Source: a virus. From it: a DNA stretch of 41,339 bases. The notes under the pieces were generated by a model. The model saw nothing but the letters and a program-made list of their open reading frames with translations, had not been told where the DNA came from and searched no databases. Position numbers and translations under genes: made by a program. Below are positions 24,387 through 33,032 of the stretch, piece by piece (the stretch's first letter is position 1; every line of letters starts with the position of its first letter). The stretch covers positions 1 through 41,339 of IMG/VR virus record IMGVR_UViG_3300010293_000010; one strand, 5' to 3'.

Positions 24387-24998
24387 ATGTTAGCCATTAG
24401 AACTAAGGATTGTGTTGTTGAGATTACAACAAAAGATTGTGATGAAGTTGAATCATTTTCTGTCTTAAGAATAGAGGCCAAAGAAGAGTTGAGAAAACTT
24501 CTTGAGGGAACTCAAATTGTTTATATAACTAAACATAATGGAAACAAAGTGTTTACATTTAAAGACATTGAAGAGTTTCATAAAAGATGGACCACACTCG
24601 CACTTTCTCATAAAGATAAGAATCACAGATTCAGAGAGTCTGCGAAATATCTTACCACCATCAAGGGAAAGTATTGTTTGATTAGAGATGTTGCAGGTCA
24701 TACAATCTCACTTGCAACAAGAACTGATAACTGGTCTTATGCAAATGCATTAGGCATTAGTGATAAGTTTGCTGATATGTTTATTAAGAATTATAACAGC
24801 ACAAAGCATCATGGACAAGAAAATACTGCAAAACTTTATTTTGATGATTCATCATATAAGAAGTGGTCACAGTTTATGGACAATAAGTATATGATTGGTC
24901 TACAAGCATATAGACATCAAGTTAAAACAGGTGAAATTAATCCAAGAACAAAAGAAATTCATCTTGTAAATGACAGATATAATGTCAACACAAAGTAA
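24387..24998 (+). CDS. Hypothetical protein, 203 aa
   Basis: The start is uncertain: GTG at 24378 and ATG at 24387 are both near the preceding stop and neither has a strong ribosome site; the ATG is used here. The N-terminal part is beta-rich (LAIRTKDCVVEITTKDCDEVES). A central basic region with several His follows (LSHKDKNHRFRES, DVAGHTISLATRTDNW), then KHHGQENTAKLYFDD. The C-terminus is basic. It could be a DNA-binding accessory of the SbcCD pair, since it lies directly before sbcD, but no family was recognised. Confidence 0.6.
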   Translation: MLAIRTKDCVVEITTKDCDEVESFSVLRIEAKEELRKLLEGTQIVYITKHNGNKVFTFKDIEEFHKRWTTLALSHKDKNHRFRESAKYLTTIKGKYCLIRDVAGHTISLATRTDNWSYANALGISDKFADMFIKNYNSTKHHGQENTAKLYFDDSSYKKWSQFMDNKYMIGLQAYRHQVKTGEINPRTKEIHLVNDRYNVNTK

Positions 24999-25007
24999 GG
25001 AAGAACT

Positions 25008-26093
25008 ATGAAAATACTGGTATATGGTGATGTCCATTGGAGCACCTACTCAAGCATTGTAAGGTCTAGAGGAACAGAATACTCAACAAGACTAGAGAAT
25101 CTAATTAGAAGTGTCAATTGGGCAGAAGAACAGGCAGAAAAAAATAATTGTGATGCTGTAGTTTGTCTAGGAGATTTCTTTGACAGACCTGATTTAAACG
25201 CTGAAGAATTATCAGCGTTGTTAAGAATCAAATGGGCAAAAGGAAGTGTAAAAGAACACTTTTTTATTGTTGGAAATCATGAGTCAACTGTTTCAACTCT
25301 TGAATATAATTCAACAAATGCATTAAACAATGATGGCTTTGTCATCGTAGATAAACCACAAAGATTAATTAGTTATAAAACTGATGTCTTATTTCTTCCT
25401 TATATTCTTGAAGAAAACAGAAAGTCAATTTTAGATTATTGGAATGACACTGAAGAGCCTAACACCTTTGTTACACAAGAAGTTAAGAATAGAATCATCT
25501 TCTCTCATAATGATTTAAAGAATGTTCAGTATGGTGCATACACATCAACAGATGGATTTGATTTGAAAGAAATTGAAGTAAACTCAGATTTATACATCAA
25601 TGGTCATATTCATAATGGAATGTTTCTCAATGATAAAGAATCAATATTAAATCTTGGTATTCTGTCAGGACAAAACTTCGGTGAAGATGCACATAAGCAT
25701 CCACACCTTATTTGTGTTCTTGATACTGAAACTTTACAACTTGATTTCATTGAAAATCCACACGCATTCAACTTCTATAAACTGGAAATTGCTAAAGAGA
25801 GAGATTTACAGTTCTTGACAAGATTAAAAAATAATGCTATAATAACACTAAGATGTGAGGAATCTTTAATTGACAGAGCAAGAGAAGTGATAGCATCTTT
25901 GCCAAGCATAATTGAGCATAGAATCATTTCCTATAAAGATATTAAAGATAGTGTAGATGAAACAGAAGTTAAGCAGAGTTTAAACATCACAGACCATTTG
26001 AGTCAGTTCTATAACTTCATTCTCACAAACATTGACGCATCTGTTGTATCTCCAGAAATTCTAAAGGAAGAATTAAATAAGGTGGTTATGTAA
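25008..26093 (+). CDS. sbcD: SbcD/Mre11-type nuclease subunit (T4 gp47-like)
   Basis: The protein has 361 residues. All calcineurin-like phosphoesterase motifs are visible: GDVH (7-10), GDFFDR (55-60), GNHES (89-93), SHND (about 165) and NGHIHNG (about 198-204). The C-terminal third is the cap and SbcC-binding region. With SbcC it forms the end-processing nuclease that supplies ssDNA for recombination and degrades host DNA in T4. The stop and sbcC start overlap by one base (TAATG). A complete consensus promoter lies inside its coding sequence at 25815. Confidence 0.93.
   Translation: MKILVYGDVHWSTYSSIVRSRGTEYSTRLENLIRSVNWAEEQAEKNNCDAVVCLGDFFDRPDLNAEELSALLRIKWAKGSVKEHFFIVGNHESTVSTLEYNSTNALNNDGFVIVDKPQRLISYKTDVLFLPYILEENRKSILDYWNDTEEPNTFVTQEVKNRIIFSHNDLKNVQYGAYTSTDGFDLKEIEVNSDLYINGHIHNGMFLNDKESILNLGILSGQNFGEDAHKHPHLICVLDTETLQLDFIENPHAFNFYKLEIAKERDLQFLTRLKNNAIITLRCEESLIDRAREVIASLPSIIEHRIISYKDIKDSVDETEVKQSLNITDHLSQFYNFILTNIDASVVSPEILKEELNKVVM
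25815..25843 (+). promoter_or_regulatory. Perfect internal promoter inside sbcD
   Basis: TTGACA (25815-25820), 17 bp, TATAAT (25838-25843) with TGC before the -10: both hexamers and the extended -10 match perfectly. It is inside the sbcD reading frame, 250 bp upstream of sbcC, and would give sbcC and following genes a separate transcript. Confidence 0.65.
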
Positions 26094-27976
26094 TGGCAAA
26101 CATTGTATTTGAAAAAATAAAGATTCATAATTTTCTTAGTTTTGGAGATGCAGAACTAAGTTTTCGCAATAAAGGATATGTTCTTGTATCAGGAATAAAT
26201 AAGAATCCCAAAGATGGCGCACTGAGTAATGGCTCTGGAAAGTCTTCAATATGGAGTGCTATTTCATGGGCACTTACAGGTGAAACAATTCAAGGTCTTA
26301 GCAGTAACATCTGCAACATCAACTTTGTCAATGAAGGCTGTTTTGTTGAATTGACATTTAGAATTGATGAGAATGAGTATAGAATCATCAGATACAAAGA
26401 CTACAATGGTAAAAAAGGTGCAGACCTAAAGATATTTATCAATGGAGAAGACAGGTCAGGTGATGGTGTAAGAAAGTCTGAAGCACTTTTAGAGCAGTAT
26501 ATTCCTGACATGACATCATCTCTAATTGGCAGTGTCATTATTCTAGGTCAAGGACTACCTCATAGATTTACAAATAATACTCCCTTGGGTCGTAAAGAAG
26601 TTCTTGAGAAACTGTCTAAATCTGATTTCATGATTGAAGACATTAAAGCAAGAATTTCTAAGAGAAGTGGAGAACTTGCAACAGTCAAAAGAACACTTGA
26701 AGATGACCTACTTCAAGCAAATACTCAGCAAAAGATGTATACTGAGGAATTGAATAAAGAGAATGCTAAATTATCTGACTACTTGATTATGCCTAATTTT
26801 GATGGTGACATTCTAACTAAGGAGACTCAAATTCACAAAATTGATGAAAATAGTGAACATATAGGAAATGAACTTAGTGCAGAAAATAAAAAGCAGTTAG
26901 AAATTAATGCGTCATTACTAAACACAGTAAATCTTAAATCAAGTGAAATCTCATCATTAAAAGATTCCTACAATACAAATGTTTCTAATGTAAGAGTTAG
27001 TATTACAAAAATAGAATCAGAGCAGGCTCATTTAAGAAATGAGATTTTAAAACTTGACTCTATTAAAGATGTATGTCCAACCTGCGGTCAAAAACTTCCA
27101 CATGTTCATAAGTCTGATACAACTGATATGAAGACAACTCTTGCAAATCTTATTAAGCAACAGGAAGAGGAAAGAGCAAAGGAAAGAGATTTAACAACTG
27201 TCTATAACAGTGCAGTCAATGAGATTAACACAAGATATGCACAAAGTGAGACATCATTAAGAGATACCTTGACAGCAAGTAGAAATAGCATTACAACAAT
27301 TACCAATACAATCAATTCATTAACAAGAGAAAAGAACACTCTTATGTCTGAGATTTTACAACTAAAGAACAATAAGAGTAATTTTGAAGTTAATAAAAAA
27401 CAAATTGAGAATAAAATTAAGTCAATTCAAGAGTCAATAAGTTCTGTCAAGAATAAAATATTGTATATTAATAAAGAGAGTGATATATTGAACTCTCATA
27501 TTATTGCTGTGGACAAAATGAATTCATTAGTCAAGAGAGACTTCAGAGGCTTTTTATTGACACATGTTATTGATTTCATTAATGTTAAAGCAAAGGAATA
27601 TTGCTCTTATGTATTTGAGACCAATGAGATTGAGTTTAAGTTAAATGGAAACAGCATTGATATTTCATACTGTGGAAAAGATTATGAAAACTTAAGTGGT
27701 GGAGAAAAGCAAAAGGTAGACTTAATCATTCAATTCTCAATTAGAGACATGTTGTGTCAATATCTAAACTTCTCAAGTAACATTCTAGTTCTTGATGAGA
27801 TTACAGATAATCTTGATGCAAAAGGATGTGACAAGGTCATCAATCTAATCTCTAACAGACTCACAGATGTTGAAAGTGTATTTATCATCACTCATCACAC
27901 TGAACTGCTTAAAGGTCTATTTGAAGGTGAAATCAATGTAGAAAAAGATGAGAAGGGAGTGAGTAAAATCAAATAA
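26093..27976 (+). CDS. sbcC: SbcC/Rad50-type ATPase subunit (T4 gp46-like)
   Basis: The protein has 627 residues. Walker A NGSGKSS (46-52) and the zinc hook CPTCGQKLP (about 332) flank a long coiled coil rich in Lys, Glu and Asn. The C-terminal ATPase half has the ABC signature LSGGEKQK (about 538) and Walker B LVLDEITDNLDAKG (about 570), then a switch His in TITHH-like FIITHH. It is shorter than bacterial SbcC (about 1000 residues), as phage gp46 proteins are, because the coiled coil is short. It pairs with SbcD upstream. Confidence 0.93.
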   Translation: MANIVFEKIKIHNFLSFGDAELSFRNKGYVLVSGINKNPKDGALSNGSGKSSIWSAISWALTGETIQGLSSNICNINFVNEGCFVELTFRIDENEYRIIRYKDYNGKKGADLKIFINGEDRSGDGVRKSEALLEQYIPDMTSSLIGSVIILGQGLPHRFTNNTPLGRKEVLEKLSKSDFMIEDIKARISKRSGELATVKRTLEDDLLQANTQQKMYTEELNKENAKLSDYLIMPNFDGDILTKETQIHKIDENSEHIGNELSAENKKQLEINASLLNTVNLKSSEISSLKDSYNTNVSNVRVSITKIESEQAHLRNEILKLDSIKDVCPTCGQKLPHVHKSDTTDMKTTLANLIKQQEEERAKERDLTTVYNSAVNEINTRYAQSETSLRDTLTASRNSITTITNTINSLTREKNTLMSEILQLKNNKSNFEVNKKQIENKIKSIQESISSVKNKILYINKESDILNSHIIAVDKMNSLVKRDFRGFLLTHVIDFINVKAKEYCSYVFETNEIEFKLNGNSIDISYCGKDYENLSGGEKQKVDLIIQFSIRDMLCQYLNFSSNILVLDEITDNLDAKGCDKVINLISNRLTDVESVFIITHHTELLKGLFEGEINVEKDEKGVSKIK

Positions 27977-28824
27977 TGGGAATGACATACAAGAAACCAA
28001 ACATGAAGTATACAGATATGTGCATATATTTCGATGCAAATATCTATAAAGCAGATAGAGATGATAACATTCTTTATCAGTATCTGTATCACATTTGTTA
28101 CATGCTGGCCAGTAAGGGAAGATACTTCAAATACTTTGATGATTATGACATCTTTGCACTGTATTCATCATCAAGACTTTATCTTAGATATCCTTCAAAA
28201 GACACATGTGCTGACACACTTCCTGAGAAGAAAATTAAATCAATACTAAACTATACTAAGGCAACCATTTATCCTCTTAAGGTTGATTATCAAAGAGAAA
28301 ACTTTGCTCAGACATATAACTATGCTGATGAAGGTCAAATGGAAAATCTTGTGAATATGACAAAACAATACATTCAAAAAGATTATTCACAAGGACTTGT
28401 AGAGGCAGTATTTGACACACTTAAAATACTTCCAGGAATTATAAGAAATAGAATAAAAGATACACCATATAAAAATGACATATTAGTGAGCAAGAGGTTG
28501 TATATGTCATGTCTTCTTACCTTCATTAATAGCATGACACTAAGCAATGATAAAATTAAAAAAATATCAAGTAAGAGTAACAGTGCTGATAAAGAAGATT
28601 TATATATCAAGAGTCTTCAGAGAGAGCGACAGGATGCTGTGATGACTTGGCATCTTGATGATTCTTTTAAGGACTATGTTAGAATTCTCACTAATAAAAT
28701 AAGAAGAGATATTGAGAATGAGATAACTGACACTCAAAAGTCATTCAGTCTAACTGATTCAGAGTTAGAAGGAATTATGGCAACAGCAATCTCTAATAAA
28801 GATAATTATGAGGAGAACTACTAA
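27976..28824 (+). CDS. Possible sigma-like protein downstream of SbcCD, 282 aa
   Basis: The gene starts in TAATG overlap with sbcC. The protein is helical. Residues 9-110 (KYTDMCIYFDANIYK, LYQYLYHICYMLASK, FDDYDIFALYSSSRLYLRYP, then KIKSILNYTKATIYPL) have the spacing of a sigma region 2 helix set: a core helix, an acidic turn, and a helix with aromatic residues. In T4, gene 55 (late sigma) is close to 46/47, so the position is suggestive. The middle and end are polar helices with no clear region 4 helix-turn-helix. Assignment as sigma is uncertain, and it may be an unrelated phage regulator. Confidence 0.68.
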   Translation: MGMTYKKPNMKYTDMCIYFDANIYKADRDDNILYQYLYHICYMLASKGRYFKYFDDYDIFALYSSSRLYLRYPSKDTCADTLPEKKIKSILNYTKATIYPLKVDYQRENFAQTYNYADEGQMENLVNMTKQYIQKDYSQGLVEAVFDTLKILPGIIRNRIKDTPYKNDILVSKRLYMSCLLTFINSMTLSNDKIKKISSKSNSADKEDLYIKSLQRERQDAVMTWHLDDSFKDYVRILTNKIRRDIENEITDTQKSFSLTDSELEGIMATAISNKDNYEENY

Positions 28825-29192
28825 TGAAGATGGAAGAATTAAATGCATTAAAGGTTAATGATATATACTCACTGATGCTGTTTGCAATTTACAAGATGAA
28901 AGATGTTCCTGAATATGCAACTCTTAGTGAACTATCATATGTTTTAAAGAAAGATAGTCTGCTAAATTTCTTTGAGTATTTTGGTGGAACAACAATCACA
29001 GTTCCAACAATGAGTGAGTTTAAGGTTGTCATTAAAGCATTGATGCTATATCAATATGTTAAACTTGAGAATATTGAGTTCAACAAAGCGGTAAAAATGA
29101 TTGACTTAGAAGAAAATAAACTGAAAGATGTTAAACACTGCTTTTGTGTTATTGGCGACATTCTAGACAAATATGACTTCAAAAGATTTTAA
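28824..29192 (+). CDS. Hypothetical helical protein, 122 aa
   Basis: It starts in TAATG overlap with the preceding gene. It is a helical protein with LFAIYKMKDVPEYATLSEL, a turn FFEYFGGTTITVPTMSEF (about 47-64), and FKVVIKALMLYQYV. The GG.T..VP turn followed by helices faintly resembles Mor/C-type transcription activators, but no helix-turn-helix can be shown. The end overlaps the next gene by about 20 bp. It sits in a block of probable regulators after SbcC. The function is unknown. Confidence 0.65.
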   Translation: MKMEELNALKVNDIYSLMLFAIYKMKDVPEYATLSELSYVLKKDSLLNFFEYFGGTTITVPTMSEFKVVIKALMLYQYVKLENIEFNKAVKMIDLEENKLKDVKHCFCVIGDILDKYDFKRF

Positions 29193-29406
29193 TAATATGT
29201 TCAAAAGAAATTTATTGTATATAGAGAGTGAGATGGATAAAGTTTATCAAACAGATGTTATGGAAAATGCTGTGAGAAGCAAACTAAACAATGCTCTTCA
29301 GAAATACGCTAGTAATCTTGAAGATACCTGCAGATATCTAATCTCAAAGGACCCAAAAGCAGTTTTAAGGCTTTTGAAAGAAGAGGAGGTAAAGCAAGAT
29401 GAGTAA
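29173..29406 (+). CDS. Small helical protein, 77 aa
   Basis: The start may be ATG 29173 (20-bp overlap with the previous gene) or ATG 29197, 4 bp after its stop; neither has a strong ribosome site. The protein is a charged helix with RNLLYIESEMDKVYQ and a Lys/Glu-rich end (RLLKEEEVKQDE). It contains GAGGAGG for the next gene in its last codons. No domain is recognised. Confidence 0.55.
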   Translation: MTSKDFNNMFKRNLLYIESEMDKVYQTDVMENAVRSKLNNALQKYASNLEDTCRYLISKDPKAVLRLLKEEEVKQDE

Positions 29407-29725
29407 TTTAGTGGAAGATATTTCTAAGTTGACAACTATTCCTGATGGCGTGTTAAATAAACTTGTTGAAAAAGCAGTATACTGCATCAGCGATGAAATT
29501 GAAGAATCTATTCTTGAACAAAAAAGATTTGCAGAGATTGACATTGGAATTGGAACAATTTATTTAGAACTTAATTCTGAGAATGTAAGATATAAGTTTA
29601 TACCTAGCAAAGAACTTGAGGTAGCAGTGAAGAATACCATTGTTAATAAGAGAAACTTATTACAAGATACACTTGAAATGACATTAGTCACAAGAATCAC
29701 AAATACATATAAGGAACTATTATAA
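29399..29725 (+). CDS. Divergent HU/IHF-like protein, 108 aa
   Basis: The order follows the HU fold: helices KLTTIPDGVLNKLVEKAV and SDEIEESIL, then the strand DIGIGTIYLEL (48-58) that parallels the HU GFGTFEV segment, a short arm-like piece and FIPSKELEVAVKN (67-79) that parallels IPASK...FK.G. The DNA-wrapping arms look much shorter than in HU and lack the tip Pro, so DNA bending may be lost. About 30 extra residues follow. SPO1 TF1 is a known phage HU. The link is pattern-based. It overlaps the preceding gene by 8 bp. Confidence 0.55.
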   Translation: MSNLVEDISKLTTIPDGVLNKLVEKAVYCISDEIEESILEQKRFAEIDIGIGTIYLELNSENVRYKFIPSKELEVAVKNTIVNKRNLLQDTLEMTLVTRITNTYKELL

Positions 29726-29727
29726 AC

Positions 29728-30252
29728 ATGGGAAAGAAAAAGCATGATATAGTTAAACCAAAGTCACAGATTAATGCTTTATCACTAGATACATCTGCCA
29801 CCAATCTTGTAAATGCAATCATAGCAGAAGAGAATCCTTCTAAGTTAAAGGACTTAACACATCTATTTAAGGTTCACATGGCAAAAAAGAATATCATAAG
29901 ATTGATAAAGTATTATGATATGGTAGACCTGGTAAATAATCAAACTCTACAAAGACTTGAAAATCGTCCAGATGAAATTAGTAATAGAGATTTGCTGACA
30001 TTTATGACAACAATCTTGACTACTATTGAAAAGACAACTGAGACTCTAGGAACACTTGATGACACAACTTCTGGATTGATTATCAATCAGCAAAAGAATG
30101 AGGTTAATATAAATCTAGGTGCAACATCATTAGACAGAGATTCAAAAGAGCGAGTTGTAGATGCAATTAAATCATTAATGTCTTTCATCTCAGAGCCCGG
30201 AGCAAGAGAAGATGTAATTGACATTGAAGATATAAGTAATGAAGAAGACTAA
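29728..30252 (+). CDS. Hypothetical protein, 174 aa
   Basis: A basic start (MGKKKHDIVKPKSQ) leads to a helical body (KLKDLTHLFKVHMAKKNIIRLIKYYDMVD) and a polar segment. The C-terminal third has VNINLGATSLDRDSKERVVDAIKSLMSF and an acidic end (EDVIDIEDISNEED). The basic N-terminus and helices might bind nucleic acid. It starts 2 bp after the HU-like gene with only a distant AAGGAA upstream. I do not recognise a family. It closes the group of likely regulators. Confidence 0.65.
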   Translation: MGKKKHDIVKPKSQINALSLDTSATNLVNAIIAEENPSKLKDLTHLFKVHMAKKNIIRLIKYYDMVDLVNNQTLQRLENRPDEISNRDLLTFMTTILTTIEKTTETLGTLDDTTSGLIINQQKNEVNINLGATSLDRDSKERVVDAIKSLMSFISEPGAREDVIDIEDISNEED

Positions 30253-30272
30253 AAAATAAAAGGAGAAAAATC

Positions 30273-30458
30273 ATGGAAAAAGAAATGAAGCAAGTTGAAC
30301 AAGTTGTTGAAAAGAAAGAAATTACTCAAGCAGATTTTGACCGTGTAGTCAAAGAAAATGCTGATTTAAGACTTCAAATTGACAGTGTTATTAAACGCTA
30401 TAAGAAGTTATCTTTTCTTTACAATGAGGCAATTGAAAAGATTTTATCAGCAGAATAA
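30273..30458 (+). CDS. Small coiled-coil protein, 61 aa
   Basis: The gene starts after AAAAGGAGAAA, a strong ribosome site. The whole protein is one charged helix with regular hydrophobic spacing (EVVEKKEITQADFDRVVKEN, then LRLQIDSVIKRYKKLSFL), so it should form a coiled-coil dimer. It ends 27 bp before the phosphoesterase gene. The short frame, ribosome site and tight packing support a real gene. The function is unknown. Confidence 0.62.
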   Translation: MEKEMKQVEQVVEKKEITQADFDRVVKENADLRLQIDSVIKRYKKLSFLYNEAIEKILSAE

Positions 30459-30485
30459 AAATACAAAGAAATTGGAGAATTTTTA

Positions 30486-31724
30486 ATGACAAAACACGAA
30501 TTTTACGAGTATATTCACTCGTTCAATAAGAAACACGGTGAGTATACTGGGGAGGAAATTTTTGCCATAGGTGTTGCTCACAAGGCTTTATTACACACAG
30601 ACAAAAATTGGAATGAACTAGCAGAAATTCTAGGAATTTCCAAAACGGGAGAAGCCTTAAGAAATTGGATTAAGTATCGTCAGATGGAAAACAACACTCT
30701 GCCAAAAAATCCTAAAATACTTTCTGATAAGACTGTCAATGAAATTGGGTTAGAAGATGTCACTGATACAATTGAGGAAAAAACTCGTGCATTGTATATT
30801 CAACAAACTAAGACAAGAGACACATTAAACTACTATAGAAGAGCAATGAGAGATGAGGCCAGAGTTGATTTATTCAAACAAGGTCTTCTTGATGCAATGA
30901 AGAATCTAGGTGAGTTATCAAATGTTGAATGTCCTAAGAGAACAGACTCAGATATTACTAAAGAGGCAATTCTAATGTTATCTGATATGCACATGGGAGT
31001 TAATTGTAAGAACTTCTACAACACTTACAATCCGGAGATTGCTGTCAAAAGAGTTTCTCATCTTGTAGACAAGGCAATTCAATATTGTCAAAGACATAAG
31101 ATTAACAGACTAACTGTTCTTAACATGGGTGATATGATTCATGGCATCATTCATACAAATGCTAGACTAGAAGTTGGGCTTGCTGTTACAGAACAAATCA
31201 TGAAGGCGGCTGAGATTCTATCTCAAGCACTTAATAGACTTCAAGAATGTGCTCCTGAGGTTGTCTACAGAAGTGTAGTTGATAATCACTCAAGAGCAAT
31301 GGCGAGTAAAGAAGAACATATTGAAAAAGAAAACTTTAATAAAATCATTGATTGGTTCATTGAAGAAAGATTAAAGAGCAGTAAGATTAAGTTCATGCAC
31401 GACAATCTAGATGATGGACTCGGAACATTCAATCTTCTTAATGGAAAGACAGTTGTATTTGCTCACGGACATCAAGATTCAATGAACAATGTATTTCAAA
31501 ACTTTATTGGTGCGACAAATAGATTTATTCACTATGCTCTTTTGTCTCATTATCATGCTGAGAAGATGAAGACATATCAAGGACTGAGAGTGTTCATCAA
31601 TGGCTCAATTGTGGGAACTGAGCAGTATGCTCTCAGCAAACGACTATTTAACAAACCATCACAAAAGATTCTTTTCTTTGAAGATGATGATGTTATTGAT
31701 GTTAGTATTGATTTAGATATTTAA
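30486..31724 (+). CDS. Metallophosphoesterase with N-terminal helix-turn-helix
   Basis: The protein has 412 residues. Residues 40-66 (KNWNELAEILGISKTGEALRNW) read as a helix-turn-helix. The phosphoesterase domain has SDMHMG (166-171), NMGDMIHG (213-220), DNHSR (266-270), AHGHQDS (about 321) and LSHYHAE (about 349), the metal-binding set of the calcineurin-like superfamily. It is separate from the SbcD protein and lacks a Rad50 partner. Similar phage proteins are usually annotated as putative nucleases or DNA-repair exonucleases. A site-guided nuclease or phosphatase is plausible; the substrate is unknown. Confidence 0.85.
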   Translation: MTKHEFYEYIHSFNKKHGEYTGEEIFAIGVAHKALLHTDKNWNELAEILGISKTGEALRNWIKYRQMENNTLPKNPKILSDKTVNEIGLEDVTDTIEEKTRALYIQQTKTRDTLNYYRRAMRDEARVDLFKQGLLDAMKNLGELSNVECPKRTDSDITKEAILMLSDMHMGVNCKNFYNTYNPEIAVKRVSHLVDKAIQYCQRHKINRLTVLNMGDMIHGIIHTNARLEVGLAVTEQIMKAAEILSQALNRLQECAPEVVYRSVVDNHSRAMASKEEHIEKENFNKIIDWFIEERLKSSKIKFMHDNLDDGLGTFNLLNGKTVVFAHGHQDSMNNVFQNFIGATNRFIHYALLSHYHAEKMKTYQGLRVFINGSIVGTEQYALSKRLFNKPSQKILFFEDDDVIDVSIDLDI

Positions 31725-31750
31725 ATGGTCTATTAGAAAGGAATAATAGA

Positions 31751-32656
31751 ATGAACTATAAAACATATCAACACATTGAAAAATTAGGAACAACAGATGT
31801 AGAAGGTATTTTATCTGGAACATGTTACTTATCTTATAAGATTGACGGAACTAATGCCTGTGTCTGGTTGAAAGATGACCAGACATTAGGCTTTGGCTCA
31901 AGAAAAAGAGAACTAAGTGTGTCTGAGGATAATGCAGGCTTTCTAAATACTGTGTCTAGTAAAGATTACACAGATGAATACAATGATGTTTTAAACTATT
32001 TGAAAAGACATTCTAGTCACATCATTTATGGTGAATGGCTAGTTAGACACACTCTTGCTAAATATAATAAAGATGCATGGAGAAAACTCTACGTGTTTGA
32101 CATCTTTGATGCAGACACTGATAGTTATATCAACTATGATGTTTACTCAAAAGAATTTGAAGCAGAATTTAAGAACATTAAATTTATTCCTATTATTGCA
32201 AAACTTGAAAATCCAACTGAAGACATTATTAAGTCATATCTTGATAAAACAGGTGATTGGCTTATTACTGAAGGTCTAGGTGAAGGAATTGTCATCAAGA
32301 ATTATAATTACAGAAATAGATTTGGTCACATCAAATGGGCTAAAGTTCTAACTGAAGACTTTAAGAACTCAAAATCAAGAGTAAGAGAAGAAAACTCAGA
32401 CAACAAAGATAAGAATCTTATTGAATATGAAATCTCTAAGATGATTACAGATGAGCATATTCTCAAAGAGAAATCAAAGATTATTGAACACTATGGTGAC
32501 TGGTCATCAAAATACATTTTTGAACTTTTGAACAGGTCTTTTACTGAGTTCTGGAGAGATAATTGGGAAATCATTCTTAAGAAGTTTCGTAATCCAATCA
32601 TCAATTTTTCAGCACTGAAGAAATTAAGTGATGACAGAGTAAAAGAACTTTTATAA
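31751..32656 (+). CDS. RNA ligase (T4 Rnl2-like nucleotidyltransferase)
   Basis: The protein has 301 residues. Nucleotidyltransferase motifs in order: motif I YKIDGTN with nucleophile Lys30, RKREL (about 51), motif III IYGEWLVRHT (about 96), motif IV GEGIVIKNY (about 181), and motif V IKWAKV (about 197). The C-terminal 80 residues are helical, as in the Rnl2 group. Such ligases seal nicks in RNA, often to repair tRNA cleaved by host defence nucleases; that role is known for T4 Rnl1/Pnkp and only inferred here. No polynucleotide kinase gene is seen nearby. GAAAGGAAT precedes the ATG. Confidence 0.88.
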   Translation: MNYKTYQHIEKLGTTDVEGILSGTCYLSYKIDGTNACVWLKDDQTLGFGSRKRELSVSEDNAGFLNTVSSKDYTDEYNDVLNYLKRHSSHIIYGEWLVRHTLAKYNKDAWRKLYVFDIFDADTDSYINYDVYSKEFEAEFKNIKFIPIIAKLENPTEDIIKSYLDKTGDWLITEGLGEGIVIKNYNYRNRFGHIKWAKVLTEDFKNSKSRVREENSDNKDKNLIEYEISKMITDEHILKEKSKIIEHYGDWSSKYIFELLNRSFTEFWRDNWEIILKKFRNPIINFSALKKLSDDRVKELL

Positions 32657-32678
32657 AACATAAGATAAGGAAGAAAAT

Positions 32679-33032
32679 ATGGCGAAGAAACATGTAATGA
32701 GTTATTATAAACAAATTCAAGATTTATACTTTGAGATGCTTGAGGATGTTAAAGATTTTGATGAAGCACTAAAAGGTGGCTATGTTACTGAAGAGCAGGT
32801 TGAACAATCTCAGATGATGCTTGACAAAACCAAGGACCACTATGAAAGACTTTCGTATATCATTCTTCTTTTAAATCAACCAACAAGAGATAAAAAACTA
32901 AATAGACATAAGAGTCAAAATAAAAAATTGTATAATTACTTTGAGAACACTTCCCAAGACAGAGTTCTCAGTGAGATACAAGATGATTTGAAAAAGTTTA
33001 AAGAATATATAAAGAAGGAAAAAACAAAATGA
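32679..33032 (+). CDS. Hypothetical helical protein, 117 aa
   Basis: The protein begins MAKKHVMSYYKQIQDLYFEML and continues as charged helices (DVKDFDEALKGG, VTEEQVEQSQMMLDKTKDHYE, LSYIILLLNQPTRDKK). A similar Tyr-rich start and Leu-rich helix occur in uncharacterised proteins of large Firmicutes phages. The C-terminus is very basic. It overlaps the next gene by 4 bp (ATGA). The function is unknown. Confidence 0.65.
   Translation: MAKKHVMSYYKQIQDLYFEMLEDVKDFDEALKGGYVTEEQVEQSQMMLDKTKDHYERLSYIILLLNQPTRDKKLNRHKSQNKKLYNYFENTSQDRVLSEIQDDLKKFKEYIKKEKTK

Noticed and set aside
28781-28793. CAACAGCAATCTC resembling the loop motif of the right-end stem-loops
   Set aside because: It lies inside a coding sequence (codons for ATAIS), has no complementary arms and is best explained by chance.
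32931-32936. TATAAT after TTG inside the 117-residue gene as a promoter
   Set aside because: No -35-like hexamer exists at 16-18 bp upstream.
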